Positions 9,139 through 17,770 of a stretch of 64,000 bases of DNA are shown here, one piece after another. Position 1 is the first letter of the stretch. Every line of letters begins with the position of its first letter. Under the pieces are notes generated by a model. That model did no database searches and had not been told where the DNA came from. It worked only from the letters and a program-made list of their open reading frames with translations. This stretch comes from Planctomycetota bacterium (GTDB taxonomy: Bacteria > Planctomycetota > UBA1135 > UBA2386). The translations under genes and the position numbers were made by a program. The DNA lies in contig JADJPQ010000002.1 of the NCBI GenBank assembly GCA_016713175.1, positions 372,001 through 436,000 on the forward strand, in the 5' to 3' direction.

Positions 9139-10707
9139 ATGCGTCTGCCGCTGCTCGCCACCGTCTCCCTCGCCGCCACTCTGACCGCCCAGACGCCCTA
9201 CCAGGGGAACGGCGTCGGCCAGGCCTACCTGCGCCATGACGTCGCCCGGATTGGCGGTTCGCTCGACCTGCATCTCGGCTCGGCGGCCGCACCCGGTGGC
9301 CTCGCGCTGCTGTGTCTGTCGGGTGGGCTCGGCCCATCGTTCCACCCGCTGGTCGGCCAGGTCGGCCTCGATTTGAGCGGCCTGGTCTACGCCGCATACG
9401 TGTTGGACGGCCAGGGCGACGCCCGACTGCTGGCCAACGTCCCGAACAACCCGTCGCTCGCCGCATTGCCGCCGCTGTTCGGTCTGTGTGCAGCCCTCGA
9501 AGGCAGCCAGGTCAGCACCAGCAAGACGACGCGCATCGCGTGGGAGAACCCGGATTCGTGGAGCCCTGGCGGCGCACTCGGCTTCGCCCGCGGCGCCCAC
9601 ACGGTGACCGCGATCGGCGGCGGCGGCAATGACCAGGAGACCCGCATTCTCGTGACCGGCGGCGGCGGCGGCACGCTGCTCGTTCCGCAGGCCAGCACGA
9701 ACGTCGAGGTCTGGTCGGCGCTGACCCGTTCGTCGGTGGCCGGTTCGCCGATGGCCGTCGAGCGCGCGCTGCATCAGGCGATCCGCCTGCCAAACGGCCG
9801 CGTGCTGGTCTGCGGCGGCGCCAACACCGCCGGCAACGTGACAACCCACGCCGAGATCTGGGATCCGGCAACGAGCACCTGGTTGCCCGCCGCACCGATG
9901 CTGTCGCCGCGAGTCGGCCACGCGGCAACGTTGCTCGACAACGGCAAGGTGCTGGTGACCGGCGGCCTCGCCAACTACGTCAATCCGCTCGGCCAGTTGA
10001 TCGCGGTATTGAACACGGCCCAGAACACCGGCGAACTGTACGACCCCGCCGCCAACACCTGGACGGCCGTCCCGGGCACGATGAACAGCCGCCGCTCGGG
10101 GCACGCGCAGACGCTGCTCGCCGATGGGCGCGTGCTGATCACCGCCGGCATCAGCGGCGGCGGCACCTCGATCTTCGGCACGCCGATCCCGGTCTACACC
10201 AACACCTGTTCGATCTACGATCCGGCGTCCAACGCGTTCTCGGCCACCGGCGCGCTGACCACCGCGCGCGCATTCCACGGCGCCAGCCGACTCGGCAACG
10301 GCCAGGTGCTGGTCACCGGCGGCAGCGTCGTGCTGCAGATCATCGGACTGATCACCGCCACTGACCGCTGCGAACTGTGGAACAACGGCGCGTTCGTCGG
10401 CGTCGCCGCCCTGCCGCTCGCGGTCACCAACCACGTGCAGATCACCGGCAGCGACGGCGCGGCGCGGCTGATCGGCGGCCTGTCCGGCTCGTTCCCGAAC
10501 TTCAACGGCACCGCCAACGTCTGGCGCCACGACGGCACCGCCATCACCGCCCGCCGCCCGCTCGGCCAGAACCCCGCCTTCCCCGGCGCCCCCGCGGCCC
10601 CGCGTGGCGCCGCCGGCGCCGCGCTGCTGCACGACGGTTCGTTCGCGCTGCTCGGCGGCACCGACGGCCAGACGCCGCTGGCGAGCGGCTTCGTGTTCAT
10701 CGACTGA
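9139..10707 (+). CDS. Secreted kelch-repeat protein, first of three
   Basis: 522 aa from the ATG at 9139. A GTG at 9091 is in frame, but the signal peptide (MRLPLLATVSLAATLTA, then Q) starts at 9139, so I prefer that start. The mature protein repeats the kelch pattern of an NGRVLV/NGKVLVTGG strand followed by a YDPA.NTW strand at least four times (first near 9787, then near 9940, 10120 and 10300), which suggests a kelch or galactose-oxidase-like beta-propeller. No catalytic Cys-Tyr copper site is evident, so an enzyme role is not supported. It shares the N-terminal pattern (GNG motif, SKTTR..WE block) with the next two genes but is clearly more divergent. Export to the periplasm or outside is inferred. 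A T-run at 9037-9043 lies in the upstream gap, without a clear stem. Confidence 0.8.
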   Translation: MRLPLLATVSLAATLTAQTPYQGNGVGQAYLRHDVARIGGSLDLHLGSAAAPGGLALLCLSGGLGPSFHPLVGQVGLDLSGLVYAAYVLDGQGDARLLANVPNNPSLAALPPLFGLCAALEGSQVSTSKTTRIAWENPDSWSPGGALGFARGAHTVTAIGGGGNDQETRILVTGGGGGTLLVPQASTNVEVWSALTRSSVAGSPMAVERALHQAIRLPNGRVLVCGGANTAGNVTTHAEIWDPATSTWLPAAPMLSPRVGHAATLLDNGKVLVTGGLANYVNPLGQLIAVLNTAQNTGELYDPAANTWTAVPGTMNSRRSGHAQTLLADGRVLITAGISGGGTSIFGTPIPVYTNTCSIYDPASNAFSATGALTTARAFHGASRLGNGQVLVTGGSVVLQIIGLITATDRCELWNNGAFVGVAALPLAVTNHVQITGSDGAARLIGGLSGSFPNFNGTANVWRHDGTAITARRPLGQNPAFPGAPAAPRGAAGAALLHDGSFALLGGTDGQTPLASGFVFID

Positions 10708-10730
10708 CCCCCGTTCACTGCCAGGACTCC

Positions 10731-10736
10731 GAGGAG
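10731..10736 (+). promoter_or_regulatory. Ribosome binding site of second kelch gene
   Basis: GAGGAG five bases before the ATG at 10742. It fixes the start there, although the frame is open further upstream into the previous gene. Confidence 0.7.
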
Positions 10737-10741
10737 ATCGC

Positions 10742-12394
10742 ATGCCCGCACCCGTCCGACTCAGTCTCACCCTTCTGGTCGCGTCCAGTGTCACCGTCGC
10801 GCAGAATCTCTGCGAAGGCAACGGTGGTTCGGCGTGGATCCGCAACTCGCCAGCCGTGATCGGCGCCACCAACACCGCCGAGTTCGGCTCGCCGAACGAT
10901 CCGTTCGGCGCCTGCTTCGAGAGTTTCTCGACTGGTATCGGGCCGACCACCAGCCCGTTCCCGTTCGTCGGCACCGTGTGCTTCGACGTGTTCTCGCCAA
11001 TCTACTCGGCCAGCTTCTTCCTGCTCGATGCGACCGGCAGGGCGTCGACCAGCTTCACGGTACCCAACGACCCGACGCAGATCGGCTATGCGCCGTTGTT
11101 CCTGAACGCGGCGGTGCTGCGGCCCGGCTTCCAGCTGGCGATCAGCAAGACCACACGCCTGCAGTGGGAACAGAGCGACCAGTACCGGATCATTCCGGCC
11201 CAGCAACCGGCGCAACCGCGGTCCGGTCACACGGCCACGCCGCTGTGGCAGAACCTGCGCGACAATCGCCAGGACGTCTTCATCGCCGGCGGCGCCACGG
11301 GTTCGGTGGTGACACCGGTCGCGACCGCAACCACGGCGATCTTCTCGCCGTTGACCCGCACGCTGCGGAGCGGGCCGTTCCTGAGCCTGCCGCGTGCGTT
11401 CCAGGCGTCGATCCTGCTGCCGAACGGCAAGGTGCTGATCACCGGCGGCTCGACGACGAATGCCGCCGGCACCGCGACGTGCGATCTGTACGACCCGGCC
11501 AACGACAGCATCGTGCCGGCCGCCTCGATGAGCGTCCCGCGCATCGGGCACCGCATCTCGTTGTTGCCCGACGGCCGCGTGTTCGTCACCGGCGGTTTCG
11601 CCGACTTCCAGAGCGCCGCGACCAACTGGGCCGCCCGGCTGGGCACCGCGCAGCAGACCACCGAGATCTACGACCCGGTCGCCGACACCTGGACGGCCGG
11701 GCCGAACATGGCTTCGCGCCGCGCCGGCCACGCCCAGGTCACGTTGTTGGATGGCCGCGTCATGCTGCTCGCCGGCGTCAATGGCGGCACGACCATCCTG
11801 GCTGGCGGCTGGCAGACAGTGCAGATCCCGACTTACACGCAGAGCTGCGAGACCTTCGACCCGGCGACCGGCACGTTCAGCGCGGCGCCGCCGATGCCAT
11901 TGCCGTCGAGCGTCTTGCTTCCGAATCAGGGTCGCGCGTTCTTCGGCGCCAGTCTACTGCCGAACGGCGACGTGCTGGTGACGGGCGGCGCCGCCAACAT
12001 CGGCTCGTTCGGCGTCTCGGCGAGCACGACCGACTGCGTGCGTTTCAACGGCACGGCGTGGGTCGCCGCTGGCGCGCTGTCGCTCGGCGTGTCGTTCCAC
12101 ACGCAGGTACAGGACCCCGACACCGGGGACGCCATCGTCATGGGCGGCCTGACTGCCGAGTTCGGCTTTTCGCCGGCGACCGCCAATGCCTGGCGGCACG
12201 ACGGTACGACCGCCGTGGCGCTGAACACGATGGGATTGCACAGCGGGCTGGGGCAGGCACAACCTTCACCCCGAGCGTTGCAGACGTGCACATTGATGCA
12301 AGACGGTACCCTGTTCGTCTTCGGTGGCCAATCACCGGAAGCCCTGACCTCCAACGTGACCACGCACGCCGACGGCTTGCTCTACATCCGCTGA
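10742..12394 (+). CDS. Secreted kelch-repeat protein, second of three (tandem duplicate)
   Basis: 550 aa. The start is set by GAGGAG at 10731-10736 and by a signal peptide ending ...SVTVA before QNLCEGNG. The mature chain has an N-terminal domain with the SKTTRLQWEQ block, then kelch units with the LLPNGKVLITGG/CDLYDPANDS pattern, repeated with variants to the C-terminus (HADGLLYIR). It is almost collinear with the next gene, of exactly the same length, and most positions match by eye. Function is unknown: kelch propellers usually bind partners or carbohydrate, and no catalytic signature is visible. It lies 34 bases after the first kelch gene, so co-transcription is likely. Confidence 0.85.
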   Translation: MPAPVRLSLTLLVASSVTVAQNLCEGNGGSAWIRNSPAVIGATNTAEFGSPNDPFGACFESFSTGIGPTTSPFPFVGTVCFDVFSPIYSASFFLLDATGRASTSFTVPNDPTQIGYAPLFLNAAVLRPGFQLAISKTTRLQWEQSDQYRIIPAQQPAQPRSGHTATPLWQNLRDNRQDVFIAGGATGSVVTPVATATTAIFSPLTRTLRSGPFLSLPRAFQASILLPNGKVLITGGSTTNAAGTATCDLYDPANDSIVPAASMSVPRIGHRISLLPDGRVFVTGGFADFQSAATNWAARLGTAQQTTEIYDPVADTWTAGPNMASRRAGHAQVTLLDGRVMLLAGVNGGTTILAGGWQTVQIPTYTQSCETFDPATGTFSAAPPMPLPSSVLLPNQGRAFFGASLLPNGDVLVTGGAANIGSFGVSASTTDCVRFNGTAWVAAGALSLGVSFHTQVQDPDTGDAIVMGGLTAEFGFSPATANAWRHDGTTAVALNTMGLHSGLGQAQPSPRALQTCTLMQDGTLFVFGGQSPEALTSNVTTHADGLLYIR

Positions 12395-12424
12395 CCTACC
12401 GCACCGCCTTTCCACCCGCCTCGC

Positions 12425-12430
12425 AGGAGA
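12425..12430 (+). promoter_or_regulatory. Ribosome binding site of third kelch gene
   Basis: AGGAGA four bases before the ATG at 12435. The sequence around it (gcaggagatcac) resembles the site of the preceding copy, consistent with duplication of gene plus leader. Confidence 0.65.
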
Positions 12431-12434
12431 TCAC

Positions 12435-14087
12435 ATGCATTCTTCACTGGTCCGCAGTCTCGTGCTGCTCGCCGCCTCGTCCGCCGCCGGCGCACAGAAT
12501 CTGTGCGAGGGCAACGGCCTCGGCAGCGCCTACATCCGCAACACCCCGGCGATCCTCGGCGGGTCGGCCACGGTCGAACTCGGCTCGCCAGCCGACCCGT
12601 TCGGCGCCGCCTTCTTGAGCTTCTCGACCGGCATCGGGCCGACCACGAGCCCGATTCCGTTCGTCGGCACGCTCTGCTTCGATGTGTTCTCGCCGATCTA
12701 CTCGGCGCATTTCCACTTGCTGGACGCCGCTGGTCGTGCGACGAGCAACTTCGCCATCCCGAACGATCCGACGCAACTCGGCTACGCGCCGTTGTTCCTC
12801 AACAACGCCGTATTGCGGGCCGGTCCGCAACTGAGCATCAGCAAGACGACGCGCTTGCAGTGGGAACAGGCCAACCAGCACCGGCTCCTGCCGCCGCAGC
12901 CCACGGTGGGGCCGCGGCACTCGCACACGGCGACGGCGCTGTGGCAGACGCCGCACGACAACCGCCAGGACGTGCTGATCGCCGGCGGCGCCACCGGTTC
13001 GATCGTCAGCCCGGCGGCGAATGCGACGACGGCGATCTTCTCGCCATTGACGCGGACGCTGCGGGCCGGACCGTTCCTGAGCCTGCCGCGCGCGTTCCAC
13101 GCGTCGATCCTGCTGCCGAACGGCAAGGTGCTGATCAGCGGCGGCTCGACCACCAATGCCGCCGGCACCGCCACGTGTGACCTGTACGACCCGGCCAACG
13201 ACTCGATCGTGCCGGTCGCGTCGATGAACTTCCCGCGCATGGGCCATCGGCTGTCGCTGCTGCCGAACGGCCGCGTGCTGGCGACCGGTGGTTTCGCCGA
13301 CTTCCAGAACGCGGCGTCCAACTGGGCCGCGCGGCTGGGCACGGCGCAATCGACGACCGAGGTCTACGACCCGATCGCCGACGTCTGGACGGTGGGACCG
13401 AGCATGGCTTCGCGCCGCGCCGGTCACGCCCAGGTCACGCTGCTGGACGGCCGCATCCTGGTGATCGCCGGCGTCAGCGGCGGCACGACGATCAACGTCT
13501 CGGGCACGCTGGTGCAGATTCCGACCTACACACAGAGCTGCGAGTTCCTCGATCCGACGACGTTGACGTTCGCGCTGGGACCGGCGCTGCCACTGCCGTC
13601 GAACATCTTCGCGCCCAATCAGGGCCGTGGTTTCCACGGCGCCAGCGTACTGCCGAACGGCGACGTGCTGGTGACCGGCGGCGCCGCCAACATCGGCAGC
13701 AACGGCATCTCGGCCAGCACCGCCGACTGCGTGCGCTTCAACGGCACGGCCTGGGTCGCTGCCGGCGTCCTGCCGATCGGGGTGTCGTTCCACACCCAGG
13801 TGACCGATCCGGACACTGGCGATGCGATCGTGACGGGCGGGTTCACCGCCGAGTTCGGCTTCGCGCCGTCGGCGGCGAACGTCGCCCGCCACAACGGCAC
13901 TACCGTCACGGCGCTGACGTCGATGGGCCTGCACTCGGGGCTCGGCCAATTGACGCCGTCGCTGCGCGCGCTGCACACCTGCACGGTGATGCAGGACGGC
14001 ACACTGTTCGTGTTCGGCGGCCAGAACCCCGAGATCCTGCACGGCACGATCACCACGCACGCCGACGGCTTGCTCTACATCCGCTGA
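12435..14087 (+). CDS. Secreted kelch-repeat protein, third of three (tandem duplicate)
   Basis: 550 aa with a signal peptide ending in ASSAAGA before QNLCEGNG. Domain layout is identical to the preceding gene: N-terminal domain with SKTTRLQWEQ, a DNRQDVLIAGGATGS strand, repeated kelch strands (LLPNGKVLISGG, LLPNGRVLATGG, VLPNGDVLVTGG) and C-terminal HADGLLYIR. It lies 40 bases behind its copy. The strong identity of protein and leader supports a fairly recent tandem duplication. The substrate or partner is unknown. Its 3' end faces the zinc-ribbon gene at 14105 with only 17 bases between. Confidence 0.85.
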   Translation: MHSSLVRSLVLLAASSAAGAQNLCEGNGLGSAYIRNTPAILGGSATVELGSPADPFGAAFLSFSTGIGPTTSPIPFVGTLCFDVFSPIYSAHFHLLDAAGRATSNFAIPNDPTQLGYAPLFLNNAVLRAGPQLSISKTTRLQWEQANQHRLLPPQPTVGPRHSHTATALWQTPHDNRQDVLIAGGATGSIVSPAANATTAIFSPLTRTLRAGPFLSLPRAFHASILLPNGKVLISGGSTTNAAGTATCDLYDPANDSIVPVASMNFPRMGHRLSLLPNGRVLATGGFADFQNAASNWAARLGTAQSTTEVYDPIADVWTVGPSMASRRAGHAQVTLLDGRILVIAGVSGGTTINVSGTLVQIPTYTQSCEFLDPTTLTFALGPALPLPSNIFAPNQGRGFHGASVLPNGDVLVTGGAANIGSNGISASTADCVRFNGTAWVAAGVLPIGVSFHTQVTDPDTGDAIVTGGFTAEFGFAPSAANVARHNGTTVTALTSMGLHSGLGQLTPSLRALHTCTVMQDGTLFVFGGQNPEILHGTITTHADGLLYIR

Positions 14088-14104
14088 GCGGCGTTGGCCA
14101 GGGC

Positions 14105-14383
14105 TTACCACCAGCCGAGCAGGCTGTAGGTGATCAGGACGATCGCCAGCACCAAGGCCACGATCCGCCACCGCCACGGGTTCGCCCCGCCCGACGTCGG
14201 CGCCTCGTCGTCGGGTCCCCACCCGTCGGGAACGTCCACCGACTGGTAGTCGACCTCTTCACCGCTCTGCCACCCGGTGCGCGCATCGCTGCCGCATTCG
14301 CGGCACGCGGCCGAGCCGACCTTGACCGGTTCGCCGCAGTTCGGGCAGTCGAAGAACTCCGGCGGCTTTCGGCGTGCGGCCAT
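14105..14383 (-). CDS. Small zinc-ribbon protein with C-terminal membrane helix
   Basis: 92 aa from the ATG at 14383; a GTG two codons earlier (14389) is an alternative start. The N-terminal half carries CPNCG and, 15 residues later, CRECG: a four-cysteine zinc ribbon. An acidic middle follows (EEVD, DDEAP), and the last ~20 residues (WRIVALVLAIVLITYSLLGWW) form a single hydrophobic helix, so the protein should be tail-anchored with the ribbon in the cytoplasm. Small zinc-ribbon membrane proteins of this kind are common in planctomycetes, and their role is unknown to me. It is convergent with the kelch genes and divergent from the BNR genes. Confidence 0.75.
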   Translation of the reverse strand: MAARRKPPEFFDCPNCGEPVKVGSAACRECGSDARTGWQSGEEVDYQSVDVPDGWGPDDEAPTSGGANPWRWRIVALVLAIVLITYSLLGWW

Positions 14384-14594
14384 GGGCACTCAGCATGGTA
14401 GTCGGAGGTTGCCGCCGCGCCCACGTCGCACCCCGGCCGGCGCGGCAACAGCACGTCGCGCCAGCTTCCCGAGTCCACGCACCAGCTGCGACAGCAGCGC
14501 GACAAACTCGCCCGCCGCCCCGGGAAAAGCCGACGTATCTTGCACCCCTGATCGCCACCCCGGCGATCCCCTCCAACGCCCTCGAGAAGCAACG

Positions 14595-17500
14595 ATGCGC
14601 AGAAGCCGCGTGCTGCTGATCCTCCCGTTCGCCTGCACCTGGTTGCAGGCCCAGCAATCCGAATCCGAATCGGCGCCAGCCGCCGCCGCCGAGCAACCGC
14701 CACAGGAACGGCAACAGCGCGCACCGCGAGAGCCGCAGAGCGAAGCGCCGGAATCGGTGTTCGACAGCGACATGGTGCGCGCGCTGGCGTGGCGGAACCT
14801 CGGCCCGGACAACCCGATGGGCCGCGTCACCGACCTGGAGATCCCGCGCCAACGCCAGTCGACCTGGTTCGTCGGCACTGGCGGCGGCGGCGTCTGGCGG
14901 ACCAAGAATGCCGGCACCACGTGGCAACCGCTGTTCGATCACGCCGGCACCGTGTCGATCGGCGACATCGCGGTCGCGCCCAACAACCCTGACATCGTCT
15001 GGGTCGGCACCGGCGAAGAGAACGCCCGCAACTCGGTGCAATGGGGCGACGGCATCTACAAGTCGACCGACGGCGGCGACACGTTCGTGCACATGGGGCT
15101 GCGCGAGACCTTCCAGATCGGCCACATCGCGATCCATCCGCAGAACCCGGACATCGTCTGGGTCGCGGCGCTCGGCCGGCTGTGGGGCGACAACGACGAA
15201 CGCGGCGTCTTCAAGACCAAGGACGGCGGCCAGACCTGGGAGAAGGTGCTGTTCTTGAACGCCAGCACCGGCTGCATGGACGTGCGGCTCGACCCGCGCA
15301 ATCCGGACACCGTGTATGCGGTGATGTACCACCGCCGCCGCCCGATCTTCGACGACAACGATCCGTCGGTCCGGCTGTCCGAACACTCGGGCCTGTGGAA
15401 GAGCACCGACGGCGGCGACAACTGGCAGGAACTGACGCAGGGTCTGCCGACCTGCAAGTGGGGTCGCGCCGGCATCGACATCTGGGAACAGAACCCTGAC
15501 GTCCTGTTCGCGATCATCGAGACCGAACGTTCGGGCTGGGCCCGTGGCGATCGCAAGGACCGCGCGGCCGGTGACCCGCCGGACCCCGACGCGCAGGGGC
15601 GGCAGGGGCAGGGACAAGGACAGGGTCAGGGTCAGGGTCCGCGCGGCGCAACGCTCGGACTCGGCCGCGATGCCGAAGACGGCGGCGACAGCAACCCCGG
15701 CGTGATCGTCGTCTCGCTGCTGGAAGGCGGCCCGGCCGAGAAGGCCGGCATCAAAGCCGGCGATCGCATCACCAAGATCGACGACGAGGCGGTCAAGACC
15801 TTCATGGACCTGCGCGAGATCGAGGCCGACTCGGCGGTCGACAAGAAGAGCAAGTTGACGGTCGTTCGCGGCGCCGAGACGCTGGTCATCGACGTGACCT
15901 TCGGCCAGCGCCAGTTCGGCGGCGGCAACACGCTTGGCGGCGGCAACGGCCCGTTCGGTGGCCGGCTGTTCGGTCAGCAGCAGAACAAACAGAAGCTGCA
16001 GGGCGAACTCGGCTTCGAGACCGGCGGCGTGTTCCGCAGCGATGATCGCGGTGCCACCTGGACACGCGTCAATTCCCTGACCGAACGGCCGTTCTACTAC
16101 TCGGTGATCCGCGTCGATCCGCGCAACGACAAGCACGTCTACTGCGTCGGCACGACGATGTGGGGCAGCTTCGACGGCGGCGAGAAGTTCGAAGCGATCA
16201 ACCAGGGCATCCATGTCGACTTCCACGCCTTCTGGGTCGACCCCGACGACAGCAACCACCTGATCGCCGGCTGCGACGGCGGCGTCAACGAGACGTTCGA
16301 CCGCGGCAAGAGCTGGCAGGTGCTGCACGGCTTCACCGCGGCGCAGTTCTATGACATCGCGGCGGACAACTCGGTCCCCTACAACGTGATCGGCGGCCTG
16401 CAGGACAACGGCACCTGGGTCGGACCGTCGCGCACGCGCGCCCGCGAAGGCATCGGCTGGTTCGACTGGCAGACGATCTGGGGCGGCGATGGTTTCGGCG
16501 CGCAGACGGACCCGGTCGAGCCGTGGATCGTCTATGCGACCAGCCAGAACGGCGCGATGGGCATCTACGACACCCGCACCGGCAATCAGGCCCGCATGCA
16601 GCGCGCGCGCCCGCCGAAGGGCACGGCGACGTTCAACTGGGACGCGCCGTTCATCCTGTCGCCGCACAACCGGCTGGTGATCTGGCACGCCGGCAACTTC
16701 GTGTTCCGCGGTGACCGGTATTCGCACCTCGACAATCGCGACAATCGCAGCGACCAAGGACCGGTCCGCAACGCCGACAGCGTCGCGATGGCCTGCGTGT
16801 CGCCGCAGCTCGGCCTGAGCGACCAGGGTACCGCCAGCGCGATCGCCGAGTCACCGCGCGCCCGCGGCCTGGTGTACGTCGGTACCGACGATGGCGCGCT
16901 CTGGCGCACCACCGACAACGCCGTCACCTGGGAGGCGATCCACGCCAGGCTGCCGTGCGCGCCGCGCTACGTCAGCGACATCGTGCCCTCGCACTTCAAG
17001 GACAGCCGCGTCTACCTGACGCTGGATGGCCATCGCTTCGACGACATGCGCACGTATGTGTTCGTCAGCGAGGACAAGGGCGAGACCTGGACGACGCTGG
17101 GCGACGATCTGCCGAGCTACGAGACCTGCTATGCGGTGATGGAGGATCCGCGCAACGAGAACCTGCTGTTCCTCGGCACCGAGTTCGGCTGCTGGGTGTC
17201 GCTCGATCGCGGCAAGAAGTGGCTGCCAATGGGCACTGGCCTGCCCACCGTCGCCGTCCGCGACCTGTTCGTGCAGGATCGCGACAGTGACCTGGTCATC
17301 GGCACGCACGGCCGCGGCGCCTGGGTCTGCGACATCGAACCGCTGCGGCAGTTGACCGCCAGCGTTGCCAAGAAGAACGCGCATCTGTTCACGCCGGAGA
17401 CAGCGATCCTGTGGCGGATGACGGGCCGCGGCGGTCAGGGCCATCGCGACCACCATCACCCGAACCCGCCGTTCGGTGCGGCGATCTACCTGCTGCTGAA

Positions 17501-17765
17501 GACCGCGCAGGCCGAGGCGCCGTCGATCACGATCCACGACGTCACCGGCAGCGAAGTCGCCAAGGTGCAGGTCGGCAAGACCGCCGGTCTGCACGCCGCG
17601 ACATGGGACGGCCGCATCGGCCAGAACCGGCTGGGCAAGCCGGGCACCTACTCGGCCCGCGTGCAGATCGGCGACGACAAGCTCGCCGTCGTGTTCACGC
17701 TGCGCGCCGACCCGATGTCCGCCGACACCACTGACCCCACCACCGCGACCCAGGACCGGGAGTGA
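14595..17765 (+). CDS. Secreted BNR/sortilin-like propeller protein with an inserted PDZ domain
   Basis: 1056 aa from the ATG at 14595, the first start giving a signal peptide (RRSRVLLILPFACTWLQA). Repeated Asp-box (BNR) motifs of the type STDGGDTF, TKDGGQTW and DDRGATWT, with PDIVWVGTGE strands, indicate VPS10/sortilin-like or sialidase-like propellers. Between propeller halves, near residues 330-350, is a Gln-Gly repeat tract, followed at about 352-437 by a PDZ domain (GVIVVSLLEGGPAEKAGIKA and GDRITKIDDEAV). After a Gly/Gln tract the propeller resumes. Databases often label relatives glycosyl hydrolase, but I see no catalytic residues. The C-terminal ~100 residues (DVTGSEVAKVQVGK) look like a beta-sandwich that could serve sorting or binding. 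The next gene is a paralogue starting 5 bases downstream. Confidence 0.85.
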   Translation: MRRSRVLLILPFACTWLQAQQSESESAPAAAAEQPPQERQQRAPREPQSEAPESVFDSDMVRALAWRNLGPDNPMGRVTDLEIPRQRQSTWFVGTGGGGVWRTKNAGTTWQPLFDHAGTVSIGDIAVAPNNPDIVWVGTGEENARNSVQWGDGIYKSTDGGDTFVHMGLRETFQIGHIAIHPQNPDIVWVAALGRLWGDNDERGVFKTKDGGQTWEKVLFLNASTGCMDVRLDPRNPDTVYAVMYHRRRPIFDDNDPSVRLSEHSGLWKSTDGGDNWQELTQGLPTCKWGRAGIDIWEQNPDVLFAIIETERSGWARGDRKDRAAGDPPDPDAQGRQGQGQGQGQGQGPRGATLGLGRDAEDGGDSNPGVIVVSLLEGGPAEKAGIKAGDRITKIDDEAVKTFMDLREIEADSAVDKKSKLTVVRGAETLVIDVTFGQRQFGGGNTLGGGNGPFGGRLFGQQQNKQKLQGELGFETGGVFRSDDRGATWTRVNSLTERPFYYSVIRVDPRNDKHVYCVGTTMWGSFDGGEKFEAINQGIHVDFHAFWVDPDDSNHLIAGCDGGVNETFDRGKSWQVLHGFTAAQFYDIAADNSVPYNVIGGLQDNGTWVGPSRTRAREGIGWFDWQTIWGGDGFGAQTDPVEPWIVYATSQNGAMGIYDTRTGNQARMQRARPPKGTATFNWDAPFILSPHNRLVIWHAGNFVFRGDRYSHLDNRDNRSDQGPVRNADSVAMACVSPQLGLSDQGTASAIAESPRARGLVYVGTDDGALWRTTDNAVTWEAIHARLPCAPRYVSDIVPSHFKDSRVYLTLDGHRFDDMRTYVFVSEDKGETWTTLGDDLPSYETCYAVMEDPRNENLLFLGTEFGCWVSLDRGKKWLPMGTGLPTVAVRDLFVQDRDSDLVIGTHGRGAWVCDIEPLRQLTASVAKKNAHLFTPETAILWRMTGRGGQGHRDHHHPNPPFGAAIYLLLKTAQAEAPSITIHDVTGSEVAKVQVGKTAGLHAATWDGRIGQNRLGKPGTYSARVQIGDDKLAVVFTLRADPMSADTTDPTTATQDRE

Positions 17766-17770
17766 TCGCC

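Noticed and set aside
14259..16757. An 832-codon frame on the - strand opposite the first BNR gene
   Set aside because: The + strand has a signal peptide, Asp boxes and PDZ; the antisense translation has none.
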